64,000 bases of DNA, taken from Micromonospora eburnea. Its GTDB lineage: Bacteria > Actinomycetota > Actinomycetes > Mycobacteriales > Micromonosporaceae. A program made the translations under genes and the position numbers. Location of the stretch: positions 4,588,001 through 4,652,000 of the forward strand of contig NZ_FMHY01000002.1 of assembly GCF_900090225.1 (NCBI RefSeq), given 5' to 3'. The notes under the pieces are model-generated. The model was not told the DNA's origin. It saw nothing but the letters and a program-made list of their open reading frames with translations, and made no database searches. Shown piece by piece: positions 17,124-27,081 of this stretch (positions are counted from its first letter, which is position 1; each line of letters starts with the position of its first letter).

Positions 17124-18271
17124 TCGACCTTCGGCGCATCCCGGACCGGTGGCGGCGGCTCGACGTCACGGTCCGGGACCTCCCGTGGGCGATGCTGTTC
17201 GTCGTCGGATCGCTGCTGCCACCGTTACAGGGCCACGGCACCGAGGTCGGCGAGCTGCCGGCCCGCCCGTTCGACGCCCTGGCCATCGTGGCCGTGTTGC
17301 TGCAGTCGCTGCCGCTCGCGATCCGCCGCAGGTGGCCGATCGCCTGCCTCGCCGTGGTGTCGGCCGGCTTTGTCATCGACCAGGTCCGCGCCTACCACTC
17401 GTTCGCCGGCACCGCCCTGGCGATCGCGCTGATCACGGCGGGCGCTCGTGTCGAACAGCACCGCCGCGCCACGATGGTCGTGTTCTCGGTGGCCTACATC
17501 CCGCTGGCGGTCTGGCTCGACCGGCTCGGCTCAAACGAGCAGGTGGGCGGGTTCGTGCTGTTCTACCTCGTGCTGGTGCTCGCCTGGGGGATCGGGTCGT
17601 GGTGGCGCGCCACCCGGGTGGCCGACGCCGAGCGGCGGCGCCGCGTCGCGGAGGACACCCGTGCCGCCGAACGCACCCGCATCGCCCGTGAACTGCACGA
17701 CGTCGTGACCCACCATGTGACGGCGATGGTGGTCCAGACCGAAGCGGCCCGTTACCTGACCGCCGCGCCCGACAAGCTCGACGCGACCCTGGCCGCGGTC
17801 TCCGACACGGGCCGGCGGGCCATCACCGACCTGCGTCACCTGCTCGACCTGCTGAATCCCGACCACGGCACCGGAGACCCGGTGCGACAAGGTGAGTTGA
17901 AGGAACTCGTGGAGCAGACCCGCGAGGCCGGCCAGCCGGTCGAGTTCACCGAGGACGGCACGCCGGCGCAGACGAGCGGCAGCGCCGAGTTCGTGACCTA
18001 CCGGGTCGTGCAGGAAGCGTTGACCAACGCCCTCAAGTACGCACACGGCAGCGCCACCGTGGTCCGCGTGCACCACGGCGAGAGGGAGATCACCGTGGAA
18101 GTCAGTACCGAAGGCTCCGCGTCCGCCGGCAAGGCGGTGGGCGGCAGTGGGCGCGGCCTGGCCGGCCTGCGCGAACGGGTCGACGTGCTCGGCGGCGAGT
18201 TCAGCGCCGACCGGCAACCCGGCGGCGGCTTCGTCGTACGGGCCCGCATCCCCGCCGGCAGCCCGTCGTGA
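17120..18271 (+). CDS. Sensor histidine kinase, NarL-type
   Basis: 383 residues. Four or five membrane helices occupy the first 165 residues. They are followed by a short coiled linker (RVADAERRRRVAEDTRAAER), the H-box RIARELHDVVTHHVTAMVVQ with the phospho-acceptor His at about residue 193, and the ATPase domain with VVQEALTNALKYAHG (N box) and GRGLAGLRERVD (G box). The little extracytoplasmic sequence between helices suggests sensing within the membrane. It is coupled by four-base overlaps to the CPBP protease before it and the response regulator after it, so the three should be made together. Confidence 0.93.
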   Translation: MIDLRRIPDRWRRLDVTVRDLPWAMLFVVGSLLPPLQGHGTEVGELPARPFDALAIVAVLLQSLPLAIRRRWPIACLAVVSAGFVIDQVRAYHSFAGTALAIALITAGARVEQHRRATMVVFSVAYIPLAVWLDRLGSNEQVGGFVLFYLVLVLAWGIGSWWRATRVADAERRRRVAEDTRAAERTRIARELHDVVTHHVTAMVVQTEAARYLTAAPDKLDATLAAVSDTGRRAITDLRHLLDLLNPDHGTGDPVRQGELKELVEQTREAGQPVEFTEDGTPAQTSGSAEFVTYRVVQEALTNALKYAHGSATVVRVHHGEREITVEVSTEGSASAGKAVGGSGRGLAGLRERVDVLGGEFSADRQPGGGFVVRARIPAGSPS

Positions 18272-18939
18272 CCACGCCGGACGGGGTGCCGATCCGGGTC
18301 CTGGTCTGCGACGACCAGGCGCTGATCCGCACCGGCTTCGCGACCATCATCGACGCGCAGCCCGACCTCGAGGTCGTCGGCGAATGCGGCGACGGGCGCA
18401 CCGCCGTCGACCTCGCCGGCAAACTGCACCCGGATGTCGTGGTGATGGACGTGCGGATGCCCGTACTCGATGGCATCGAAGCGACCCGCCTCCTGGCTGG
18501 CGCCGGCGTGGAGCACCTGGTCAAGGTCCTCGTTGTCACAACCTTCAACCTCGACGAGTACGTGTACGAAGCCCTCCGCGCCGGCGCGAGCGGCTTCCTG
18601 CTCAAGGACGCCCCACCCGCACAACTGCTGCACGGCATCCGCACCGTGGCCACCGGCGCTGCCCTCCTGGCGCCCGAGGTCACGCGGCAGCTCGTCGGCC
18701 GGTACGCCTCGCGGATTCGCCCGATGGGGCATACCCCAGACGACGCCGCCCTCACGCCTCGCGAACTGGAGGTACTGCGACTCATCGCCGACGGCCGGTC
18801 CAACAGCGAAATCGCCGCGACACTGGTCATCAGCCAAGAGACGGTCAAGACGTACGTGTCGCGCATCCTCACCAAACTCGGCCTGCGCGACCGCGTCCAA
18901 GCCGTCGTGTACGCCTACCGACGCGGCCTGGTGACGTAG
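18268..18939 (+). CDS. LuxR/NarL-family response regulator
   Basis: 223 residues, partner of the kinase just upstream. The receiver domain begins IRVLVCDDQALIRTGF, with the phospho-acceptor Asp in VVVMDVRMPVLDG and the conserved Lys in FLLKDAPPAQL. The LuxR helix-turn-helix is LTPRELEVLRLIADGRSNSE followed by SQETVKTYVSRILTKLGL. The GTG start overlaps the kinase stop. It is the last gene of the operon. Autoregulation of the operon is usual for such systems, but no operator could be picked out. Confidence 0.94.
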   Translation: MTTPDGVPIRVLVCDDQALIRTGFATIIDAQPDLEVVGECGDGRTAVDLAGKLHPDVVVMDVRMPVLDGIEATRLLAGAGVEHLVKVLVVTTFNLDEYVYEALRAGASGFLLKDAPPAQLLHGIRTVATGAALLAPEVTRQLVGRYASRIRPMGHTPDDAALTPRELEVLRLIADGRSNSEIAATLVISQETVKTYVSRILTKLGLRDRVQAVVYAYRRGLVT

Positions 18940-19051
18940 GGCGAGCCCGCCGTCCGGTACGAGGCCACTGTCCTCGTACCGGCCATCAACGAGTGGTTGT
19001 GACCAGCACCGTCAGGACAGGCGGATGGAGGACCAGTGGGTTGAAGGTGGT

Positions 19052-19858
19052 TTAGGGGATGATGGCGTGTTCGGTGAACTGGCCGCAGGGGCGAAATCCC
19101 AGACGGCGGTAGACGGGCTCGCCGTCGACTGATGCCTGCAAGACTGCGATGCGGTGGTCTCGGTCGCGGGCCGTGCGGAGTGCCGCGAGTGTGATGGCGC
19201 CGCCGTAGCCGCGGCGGCGGTGGGCGGCCAGGGTGGAGATGTTGTAGATGCCGGCGACTCCCGCGTGGTGGAACACTTCAGCGGAGCAGACCGGACGGTT
19301 CTCCACGTAGCCCACCAGGTACCGGGCCGGGCACTGCGCGGCCAGCGCCTGTGGGGCGGCCTGGGCGAAGAAGCGGTGGACGGTGTCAGCGGGCGGGTCC
19401 CAGTTCGCGGCGAGAACCGTGGCGTAGTCGGCGAGCTGTTCGGACGTGGCCGCCCTCTGGATGTCCAGCCCTTCGACGGCGGGAAGTGGCAGGGTGTCGT
19501 CCAGTTCGGCCCACATCGCCGTCTCGCGTTCGGATTCGGGGAGACCGGCTGCCGTCAGGCGGGTGGTGAGATCCGGTGGTGTCGAGGCGGGCCCCACCCA
19601 CCAGGAAAACCGGCGCTTGGTGCGGGCCAGCGTCTCCGTGGTCTCGGTGATACGTGCTGTTGCGTCGGCGGTGGTGAAGCGGGCAGCGGCAACGATGCTG
19701 AAGGTGTCGTCGTCCAGGCCGCTGTCCGCGATCAGGAGGTCACCAGCCTCCGTGACAGTCGCACCGGTCATGCTCCGGTGCAGGTGGCAGGCGTGTTCCG
19801 CCAGATTCTGTTCCATTCTGTCCATCAAGTCGGCTTCATCAAGAAAATGATCATTCAC
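19052..19858 (-). CDS. GNAT-family N-acetyltransferase
   Basis: 268 residues. The acetyl-CoA binding motif is AHRRRGYGGAITLAALRTAR at about residues 205-225, preceded by a beta strand with VAGIYNISTLA and followed by the usual AVLQASVDGEPVYRRLGF. The N-terminal half (ACHLHRSMTGATVTEAGD then DSGLDDDTFSIVAAARF) is a second, degenerate GNAT-like half seen in many actinobacterial members. The open frame extends far upstream, but the protein-like sequence begins at GTG 19858 (NDHFLDEADLM); the RBS is weak. The substrate is unknown. It is separated from araA by 98 bp and is probably an independent unit or an operon tail. Confidence 0.85.
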   Translation of the reverse strand: MNDHFLDEADLMDRMEQNLAEHACHLHRSMTGATVTEAGDLLIADSGLDDDTFSIVAAARFTTADATARITETTETLARTKRRFSWWVGPASTPPDLTTRLTAAGLPESERETAMWAELDDTLPLPAVEGLDIQRAATSEQLADYATVLAANWDPPADTVHRFFAQAAPQALAAQCPARYLVGYVENRPVCSAEVFHHAGVAGIYNISTLAAHRRRGYGGAITLAALRTARDRDHRIAVLQASVDGEPVYRRLGFRPCGQFTEHAIIP

Positions 19859-19956
19859 AGCGAATGACCTAAGCAGGACCGAGCGGTAGTCGCATACGGT
19901 TTTCGCTCGTCCGTCGGCAGTGTCGCGCCAGCGACCAGCACATTCGATACCCGCCG

Positions 19957-21459
19957 CTAGAGCCCCATGGCCAGGCGGTAGTAGGCCTGGCTCCAGCGGA
20001 TCTCCTCGGCGAACCGGCGCGGGTCCGTGTCGGCGTCGATGACAACCAGCTCTGTGCGGCTCATCTCGGCCAGGTCGTACAGCTCCTCCACCCCCACGGC
20101 ACGCGACAGGACGGTGTGATGCGGGGCTCCGGCGGTGATCCACGCCTCCGCAGAGCCGGCCAGGTGCGGCCTGGGTCGCCAGACGGCCCGGGCGACCGGC
20201 AGCCGCCGCAGCGGATGGGGCGGTGGCACCAGGTCGACCTCGTTGGCGACCATCCGGAACCGCTCCCCCATGTCGGCCAGGCCGAGCACCACCGCCGGGC
20301 CGGGCTCGGCGTCGAAGACCATCCGGACCGGGTCCTCCCGCCCGCCGATGCTCAGCGGGTGGATCTCCACGGACGGTACTGCCGCGGCGATGCTCGGGCA
20401 CACCTCGAGCATGTGGGCGCCGAGGACCAGTTCCCGGCCCGGGGTGAGGTCGTAGGTGTAGTCCTCCATGAACGAGGTGCCGCCCTCGACGCCGACCGCC
20501 ATCGCCTTGAGGGTGTAAACCAGGACCGAGGTCTTCCAGTCGCCCTCGCCGCCGAAGCCGTAGCCGTCGGCCATCAGGCGCTGCACGGCGATGCCGGGTA
20601 GTTGGCGCAGCCCGCCCAGGTCCTCGAAGTTGGTGGTGAAGGCGCGGAACCCACCCGCTTCGAGGAAGGCGCGCAGGCCGAGTTCCAGGCGGGCGGCGTA
20701 GCGCAGGGACTCGTGCCGGTCGCCACCGGGGCGCAGCTCGGGCACCACGCGGTAGCTGTCGTCGTACTCCTTGACCAGGTCGTCGACCTGTGCGGCGGGG
20801 ACGTCGTCGACCACCCGGACGAGGTCGTTGACCCCGTAGGTGTTCACCGAGACGCCGAAGCGCAGTTCCGCCTCCACCTTGTCGCCCTCGGTCACCGCCA
20901 CGTCGCGCATGTTGTCGCCGAAGCGGGCCAGCCGCAGCGACCGCATCGCCGACCAGCCGAGCGCCGCCCGGGTCCAGGCAGCGACGCGGGACACCACGCG
21001 TGGGTCGGTGACGTGTCCGGCGACGGTCTTGCGCGCCACCCCGAGACGGGTCTGGATGAACCCGAACTCCCGGTCACCGTGGGCCGCCTGGTTGAGGTTC
21101 ATGAAGTCCATGTCGATCTCGTCCCAGGGCAGCGCGACGTTGGCCTGGGTGTGCAGGTGCAGCAGCGGCGTCCGCAGAGCGTCCAGGCCGGAGATCCACA
21201 TCTTCGCCGGCGAGAAGGTGTGCATCCACGCAATCACCCCGATCGCCCCCTGCACGGCGGCGTCGCGGCAGACCCGCAGGATGTCGCCGCTGGTGGTCAG
21301 GACCGGTTTCCAGACGACCCGGGCGGGGATGTGCGGCGAGTCGTCGAGCGCTGCGGCGATCTGCCGGGACTGCTCGGCCACCTGACGAAGGGTGTCCTCG
21401 CCGTACATCGCCTGGCTGCCGGTGAGGAACCAGATCTCAGGCTCAGCGTGCGTTGCCAT
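19957..21459 (-). CDS. araA: L-arabinose isomerase
   Basis: Cytoplasmic isomerase converting L-arabinose to L-ribulose, 500 residues, the family's usual length. Characteristic sequence is present throughout: EIWFLTGSQAMYGEDTLRQV at the start, WMHTFSPAKMWI, LLHLHTQANVALPWDEIDMD, RFGDNMRDVAVTEGDKV, the Mn-site Glu in ALGFGGEGDWKT-type context (GYGFGGEGDWKTSVLV), GTSFMEDYTYDL and the metal-binding His in VLGAHMLEVCP. ATG 21459 has GGAAGG seven bases upstream. It is the last gene of the arabinose operon, 26 bp after the second permease. Confidence 0.98.
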   Translation of the reverse strand: MATHAEPEIWFLTGSQAMYGEDTLRQVAEQSRQIAAALDDSPHIPARVVWKPVLTTSGDILRVCRDAAVQGAIGVIAWMHTFSPAKMWISGLDALRTPLLHLHTQANVALPWDEIDMDFMNLNQAAHGDREFGFIQTRLGVARKTVAGHVTDPRVVSRVAAWTRAALGWSAMRSLRLARFGDNMRDVAVTEGDKVEAELRFGVSVNTYGVNDLVRVVDDVPAAQVDDLVKEYDDSYRVVPELRPGGDRHESLRYAARLELGLRAFLEAGGFRAFTTNFEDLGGLRQLPGIAVQRLMADGYGFGGEGDWKTSVLVYTLKAMAVGVEGGTSFMEDYTYDLTPGRELVLGAHMLEVCPSIAAAVPSVEIHPLSIGGREDPVRMVFDAEPGPAVVLGLADMGERFRMVANEVDLVPPPHPLRRLPVARAVWRPRPHLAGSAEAWITAGAPHHTVLSRAVGVEELYDLAEMSRTELVVIDADTDPRRFAEEIRWSQAYYRLAMGL

Positions 21460-21485
21460 GGGGTTGCCTTCCGCGAGATTGTCGG

Positions 21486-22475
21486 TCACTTGTAGCGGAT
21501 TCCGATCAGACGTTGAAGCAGGATGAACGCGAAGAGCAGGCCGCCGATCACGATCTTGGTCCACCAGGAGTTCAAGCTGCCGTCAAAGGTGATCAGCGTC
21601 TGGATCACCCCGAGGACCAGCACTCCGAGCACGGTGCCGAAGACGTAGCCGGAGCCGCCGGTGAGCACGGTTCCGCCGATGACCACGGCCGCGATCACGT
21701 CGAGCTCCATGCCGACGGCGATCAGCGGCGCCCCGGAGAGTGTGTAGAAGGACAGCAGGATGCCACCGATCGCCGCGCAGAGGCCGCTGATGGTGTAGAC
21801 GGCGATACGGGTCCGTCCCACCGGGAGTCCCATCAGCAGAGCCGACTGGGCGTTGCCACCGATGGCGTACACGTTGCGGCCCAGCCGGGTGTAGGCGAGG
21901 GTGTACGCGGCGACGGCGACCACCGCGAAGGCGATGAGCACGCTGATCGACACGAAGTTGCCGTGAGGGTTTCCGACACGCTCCTGGGACATCCTGGTCC
22001 AGAACCCGTCGGTGATCGGGATGGACGAGCCGCTGATGAAGGTGCACATGCCGCGCGCGAAGAACATTCCGGCCAGGGTGACGATGAACGGCTGGATGTC
22101 GAAGAAGTGGATCACGCAGCCCATGAGGAACCCGAGCGTCGGCCCGATGAGTAGCGCGACGAGTAGCACCGGCGCCGCCGGCACTCCTTTTTCCAGTAGG
22201 AACGCCGACACCATCGCGGTCATCGCGACGACCGAGCCGACCGACAGGTCGATCCCGCCGGTCAGGATCACGAAGGTCATGCCGACCGCGACGACGAGCA
22301 GGAACCCGTTGTCGATGAAGACGTTGAAGACGACCTGGACGTTGGAGAACGCCCGGTACTGGGAGACTCCGACGCCGTAGAGGACCAGCAGCAGGACGAG
22401 AGTGGCCAGGACGGGGACGTGCCGCCGGGGCAGTCGCGACCAGGTACGGGCGGCGGCCGGGGACAGGGTGGTCAT
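21486..22475 (-). CDS. Sugar ABC transporter permease (YjfF-like)
   Basis: Integral membrane permease of 329 residues, BPD_transp_2/ribose-type family, with eight to ten hydrophobic helices. Hallmarks are GMTFVILTGGIDLSVGSVVA, the GGNAQSALLMGLPV loop and VVIGGTVLTGGSGYVFGT. ATG 22475 overlaps the stop of the preceding permease by four bases. Two different permeases with a single double-domain ATPase match the YtfQRT-YjfF furanose importer layout rather than the usual single-permease arabinose system. Within this operon the substrate is probably L-arabinose or another pentose. Confidence 0.93.
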   Translation of the reverse strand: MTTLSPAAARTWSRLPRRHVPVLATLVLLLVLYGVGVSQYRAFSNVQVVFNVFIDNGFLLVVAVGMTFVILTGGIDLSVGSVVAMTAMVSAFLLEKGVPAAPVLLVALLIGPTLGFLMGCVIHFFDIQPFIVTLAGMFFARGMCTFISGSSIPITDGFWTRMSQERVGNPHGNFVSISVLIAFAVVAVAAYTLAYTRLGRNVYAIGGNAQSALLMGLPVGRTRIAVYTISGLCAAIGGILLSFYTLSGAPLIAVGMELDVIAAVVIGGTVLTGGSGYVFGTVLGVLVLGVIQTLITFDGSLNSWWTKIVIGGLLFAFILLQRLIGIRYK

Positions 22476-23538
22476 GCGCGAACCTGCTCCTTCGGCTGCT
22501 CGACGACAGCGGCCTGGGTGGCGATCGGGGTGGTACGGCGGGTGAACCGCGCCCGGAAGCCCGGTGCCTGAATCAGGCAGACGGCGATGACCACGACGGC
22601 CTTGAACAGCAGGGACGTCTGGGGCGAGATGTTCATGGCGTACACCGTGGTGGTGAGGGTCTGGATGAGCAGTGCGCCGAGGATCGTTCCGCCGAGCGAG
22701 AACCGGCCACCGACGAGTGAGGTGCCGCCGATGACCACCGCGAGGATGGCGTCGAGTTCGACCCAGAGGCCGGCGGCGTTGCCGTCGGCGCTGGACACGT
22801 TGGCGGTCATCATGAACCCGGCGAGCGCGGCGCAGGCTGCGCTGATCACGTAGACCAGGAGGGTGATCCGGGCGGAGCGGATGCCGGCCAGGCGGCTGGC
22901 CCGGGCGTTGCCGCCAACCGACTCGATGAGCAGGCCCAGCGCGGTCCGGCGGGTCGCCGCGGCGATGAGCAGAGCCGCCGCGGCGGCGAGGAAGATGGCC
23001 AGCGGCAGGGTGAGCAGGTGGCCGACGCCGATCGCCTTGTACGGGTCGGAGTTGATGGTGAGGATCTGCCCCTCGGTGATCAGCTGGGCGAGACCCCGGC
23101 CGGCCACCATGAGGATAAGCGTTGCGATGATCGGCTGGATGCCGATGACGGCGACCAGCACGCCGTTCCACGCGCCGAGCACGAGGGCCACGCCCAGCCC
23201 CAGAGCCAGCGCGGTCAGCACGGCGCCGAAGCTGTTCTGGTCGGGCTGCCGGCTGATGTGGAGGCAGGCGATGGCGCCGCTGATCGCGCAGAGCGAGCCG
23301 ACCGACAGGTCGATGCCGCCGGTGGCGATCACCAGCGTCATGCCCAGCGCGACCAGGATCAGCGGCGCGCTCAGCCGCAGGATGTCGATCAGGCTTCCGT
23401 ACAGGTGGCCGTCGCGCATCTGCACGGAGAGGAAGCTGGGTCGGTAGACGGTGTTGGCGGCCAGCATGACGACGAGGACGACGACCGGCCAGAAGAGTCG
23501 GTGTGCCGTCAGTGCCCGGTAGCTGGCCTGGTGGTTGG

Positions 23539-23542
<4 letters not shown>
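22472..23542 (-). CDS. Sugar ABC transporter permease (YtfT-like)
   Basis: Integral membrane permease of 356 residues. The ribose-family signature is GMTLVIATGGIDLSVGSLCA, with GGNARASRLAGIRS and VVIGGTSLVGGRFSLGGT later. The N-terminus is cytoplasmic and the C-terminal tail is hydrophilic. It starts four bases inside the end of the ATPase gene and ends four bases inside the next permease, so the membrane components are translationally coupled. It pairs with the YjfF-like protein as a heterodimeric channel. Confidence 0.93.
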
Positions 23543-25080
<1,538 letters not shown>

Positions 25081-25241
25081 GCCACCTGACCTTCCTGGAA
25101 TTGGTGAGACGGCGCGCCGTGGACGCGACCCCTCCCGGTCGATCGGATCCGCAGGCCCCGGTCGGCGGGGCCGGCGCGGCGGCCGGGCCCGAGGCCCGGC
25201 CGCCGCATCGAATGCAGGAGGTGTCGGCCCCCGTGCTCCGG

Positions 25242-26240
25242 TCAGTACTTGCGGTTGGGCAGCGCCTCCTTGGCCTGCTCCTGGGTGAAGGTGGTCTCCT
25301 GGGTCTCGATCCGGGCCGGGACCTCCTCGCCGTTGTGCACCTTCTGGGCCAGGTCCATCAGCTGGGGACCGAGCAGCGGGCTGCACTCGGCGATGAAGTT
25401 GAACTTGCCGTCGGCGAGAGCCTGCATGCCGTCCTTGACCGCGTCGACGGTGATGATCTTGATGTCCTTGCCGGGCACCTTTCCGGCGGCCGTGATGGCC
25501 TCCAGCGCGCCCAGTCCCATGTCGTCGTTGTGCGCGAAGAGCACGTCGATCTTCGGGTTGGCCTTCAGGAACTGCTCCATCACCTGCTTGCCGCCGGCGC
25601 GGGTGAAATCACCGGACTGCGAAGCGATGATCTTGAGGTTCGGGTTGGCTCCGATCGCCTCGGCGAAGCCCTTCTTCCGGTCGTTCGCCGGCGCCGAGCC
25701 GGTCGTGCCCTGCAGTTCGACGATGTTGACCGGGCCGGTGGCGACCTTCTCCTGCTCCACCAGCCACTCCCCGGCCAGCCGGCCCTCCTTCACGAAGTCG
25801 GAGCCGAGGAAGGTCTTGTAGAGAGACTTGTCGGCCGAGTCGACCGCCCGGTCGGTGAGGATGACCGGGATCTTGGCGTCCTTGGCCTCCTTGAGGACGG
25901 TGTCCCACCCGGACTCCACGACCGGCGAGAAGGCGATCACGTCAACCTTCTGCTGGATGAAGTTGCGGATGGCCTTGATCTGGTTCTCCTGCTTCTGCTG
26001 CGCGTCGTCGAACTTCAGGTCGATGCCGGCCGCCGCCGCGGCCTCCTTGATCGAAGTGGTGTTCGCGGTACGCCATCCGCTCTCCGCACCGACCTGCGAG
26101 AAGCCCAGCGTGATCTTGCCGTCGTCGCCCTTGCCCCCCGTGTCGCTGTTGCCGCAGGCCGCCACGCCGGTGGCGAGCAGCGCGACGGTGAGTACCGCGA
26201 TGGCCTTGCGGGACCGCAGGTGGGGCCTCATTCTCTTCAC
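25242..26240 (-). CDS. Sugar-binding lipoprotein of ABC importer
   Basis: Periplasmic-binding-type lipoprotein of 332 residues, Peripla_BP_4 family (YtfQ-like). A signal peptide ends in a lipobox LLATGVAACGNS; the Cys would be lipidated. The mature part starts KITLGFSQVGAESGWRTANT and includes VDVIAFSPVVESGWDTVL, ILTDRAVDS and VLFAHNDDMGLGALEAI, typical of furanose and pentose binders. GTG 26240 is preferred because GAGGAG is nine bases upstream; ATG 26231 is the alternative. It delivers sugar to the ATPase/permease set encoded 161 bp downstream. Confidence 0.95.
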   Translation of the reverse strand: MKRMRPHLRSRKAIAVLTVALLATGVAACGNSDTGGKGDDGKITLGFSQVGAESGWRTANTTSIKEAAAAAGIDLKFDDAQQKQENQIKAIRNFIQQKVDVIAFSPVVESGWDTVLKEAKDAKIPVILTDRAVDSADKSLYKTFLGSDFVKEGRLAGEWLVEQEKVATGPVNIVELQGTTGSAPANDRKKGFAEAIGANPNLKIIASQSGDFTRAGGKQVMEQFLKANPKIDVLFAHNDDMGLGALEAITAAGKVPGKDIKIITVDAVKDGMQALADGKFNFIAECSPLLGPQLMDLAQKVHNGEEVPARIETQETTFTQEQAKEALPNRKY

Positions 26241-26388
26241 CGCAAATCTCCTCGGGATGAGCGTTTCGCGAGCCGTACACCCCGACGGAGTACGTCCGCG
26301 CTGGTGGTGGTGCTGGCAGAGGTGGTGCCCAGGGGTGGTGCGACACGGACGGATCCGGTGTGGACCGCCGCGTGATCGAGGACGGCCG

Positions 26389-27081
26389 TCAGGGACTCCT
26401 GGGTAGCGGGGGTCGCTGTCCGTAGATGTTCTGGTAACGGTCATACAGTGCGTCGACGTCGGCGGCCGCGATCGGCAGCGGCGTGCCGAGCGTCCGGGCC
26501 AGGTGTGCGGTGCGCGCGATGTCCTCGCACATCACCGCAGCCTTCACCGCGGCGCGGGCGTCCCGGCCGATGGTGAAGACGCCGTGGTTGCGCATGAGCA
26601 CGGCCGGCGAGCGGTGCCCGGCGAGGGTCTCCACGATGCCCTTGCCGATGTCGTCGCCGCCGATGAGGGCGAACGGGCCGACCGGGATCTCGCCGCCGAA
26701 CTCGTCGGCCTGGGCGGTCAGGTGGCAGGGGATCGGCTCGCCGCAGGCCGCCCAGGCGGTCGCGTACGTGCTGTGGGTGTGCACCACCCCGCCCACCTCG
26801 GGCATGGCGCGGTAGACGTAGGCGTGGGCGGCGGTGTCGCTCGACGGCGCGAGGTCGCCCTCGACCACGAGGCCGTCGAGGTCGCACACGACCATGTTCT
26901 CCGGGGCGAGGTCGTCGTAGTCGACGCCGCTCGGCTTGATCACCATCAGGTCGTGGCCGGGCACCCGGGCGGAGACGTTCCCCGCTGTCCAGGCGACCAA
27001 CCGGTAGCGGGTCAGTTCGCGGTGCAACCGGGTGATGCTCTCCCGTAGCCGCCGGATCTGCGGGCCGGGCTCGGCACTCAT
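26389..27081 (-). CDS. araD: L-ribulose-5-phosphate 4-epimerase
   Basis: Class II aldolase/epimerase of 230 residues that converts L-ribulose-5-phosphate to D-xylulose-5-phosphate. Visible motifs are WTAGNVSARVPGHDLMVIKP (substrate loop), PSSDTAAHAYVYRAMPEVGG, the zinc-binding His pair in VVHTHSTYATAWA and the third His in AVLMRNHGVFTIG. The usual C-terminal DRYQNIYGQ is present. The start overlaps the end of araB by four bases. A longer open frame upstream is the shadow of araB. Confidence 0.97.
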   Translation of the reverse strand: MSAEPGPQIRRLRESITRLHRELTRYRLVAWTAGNVSARVPGHDLMVIKPSGVDYDDLAPENMVVCDLDGLVVEGDLAPSSDTAAHAYVYRAMPEVGGVVHTHSTYATAWAACGEPIPCHLTAQADEFGGEIPVGPFALIGGDDIGKGIVETLAGHRSPAVLMRNHGVFTIGRDARAAVKAAVMCEDIARTAHLARTLGTPLPIAAADVDALYDRYQNIYGQRPPLPRSP

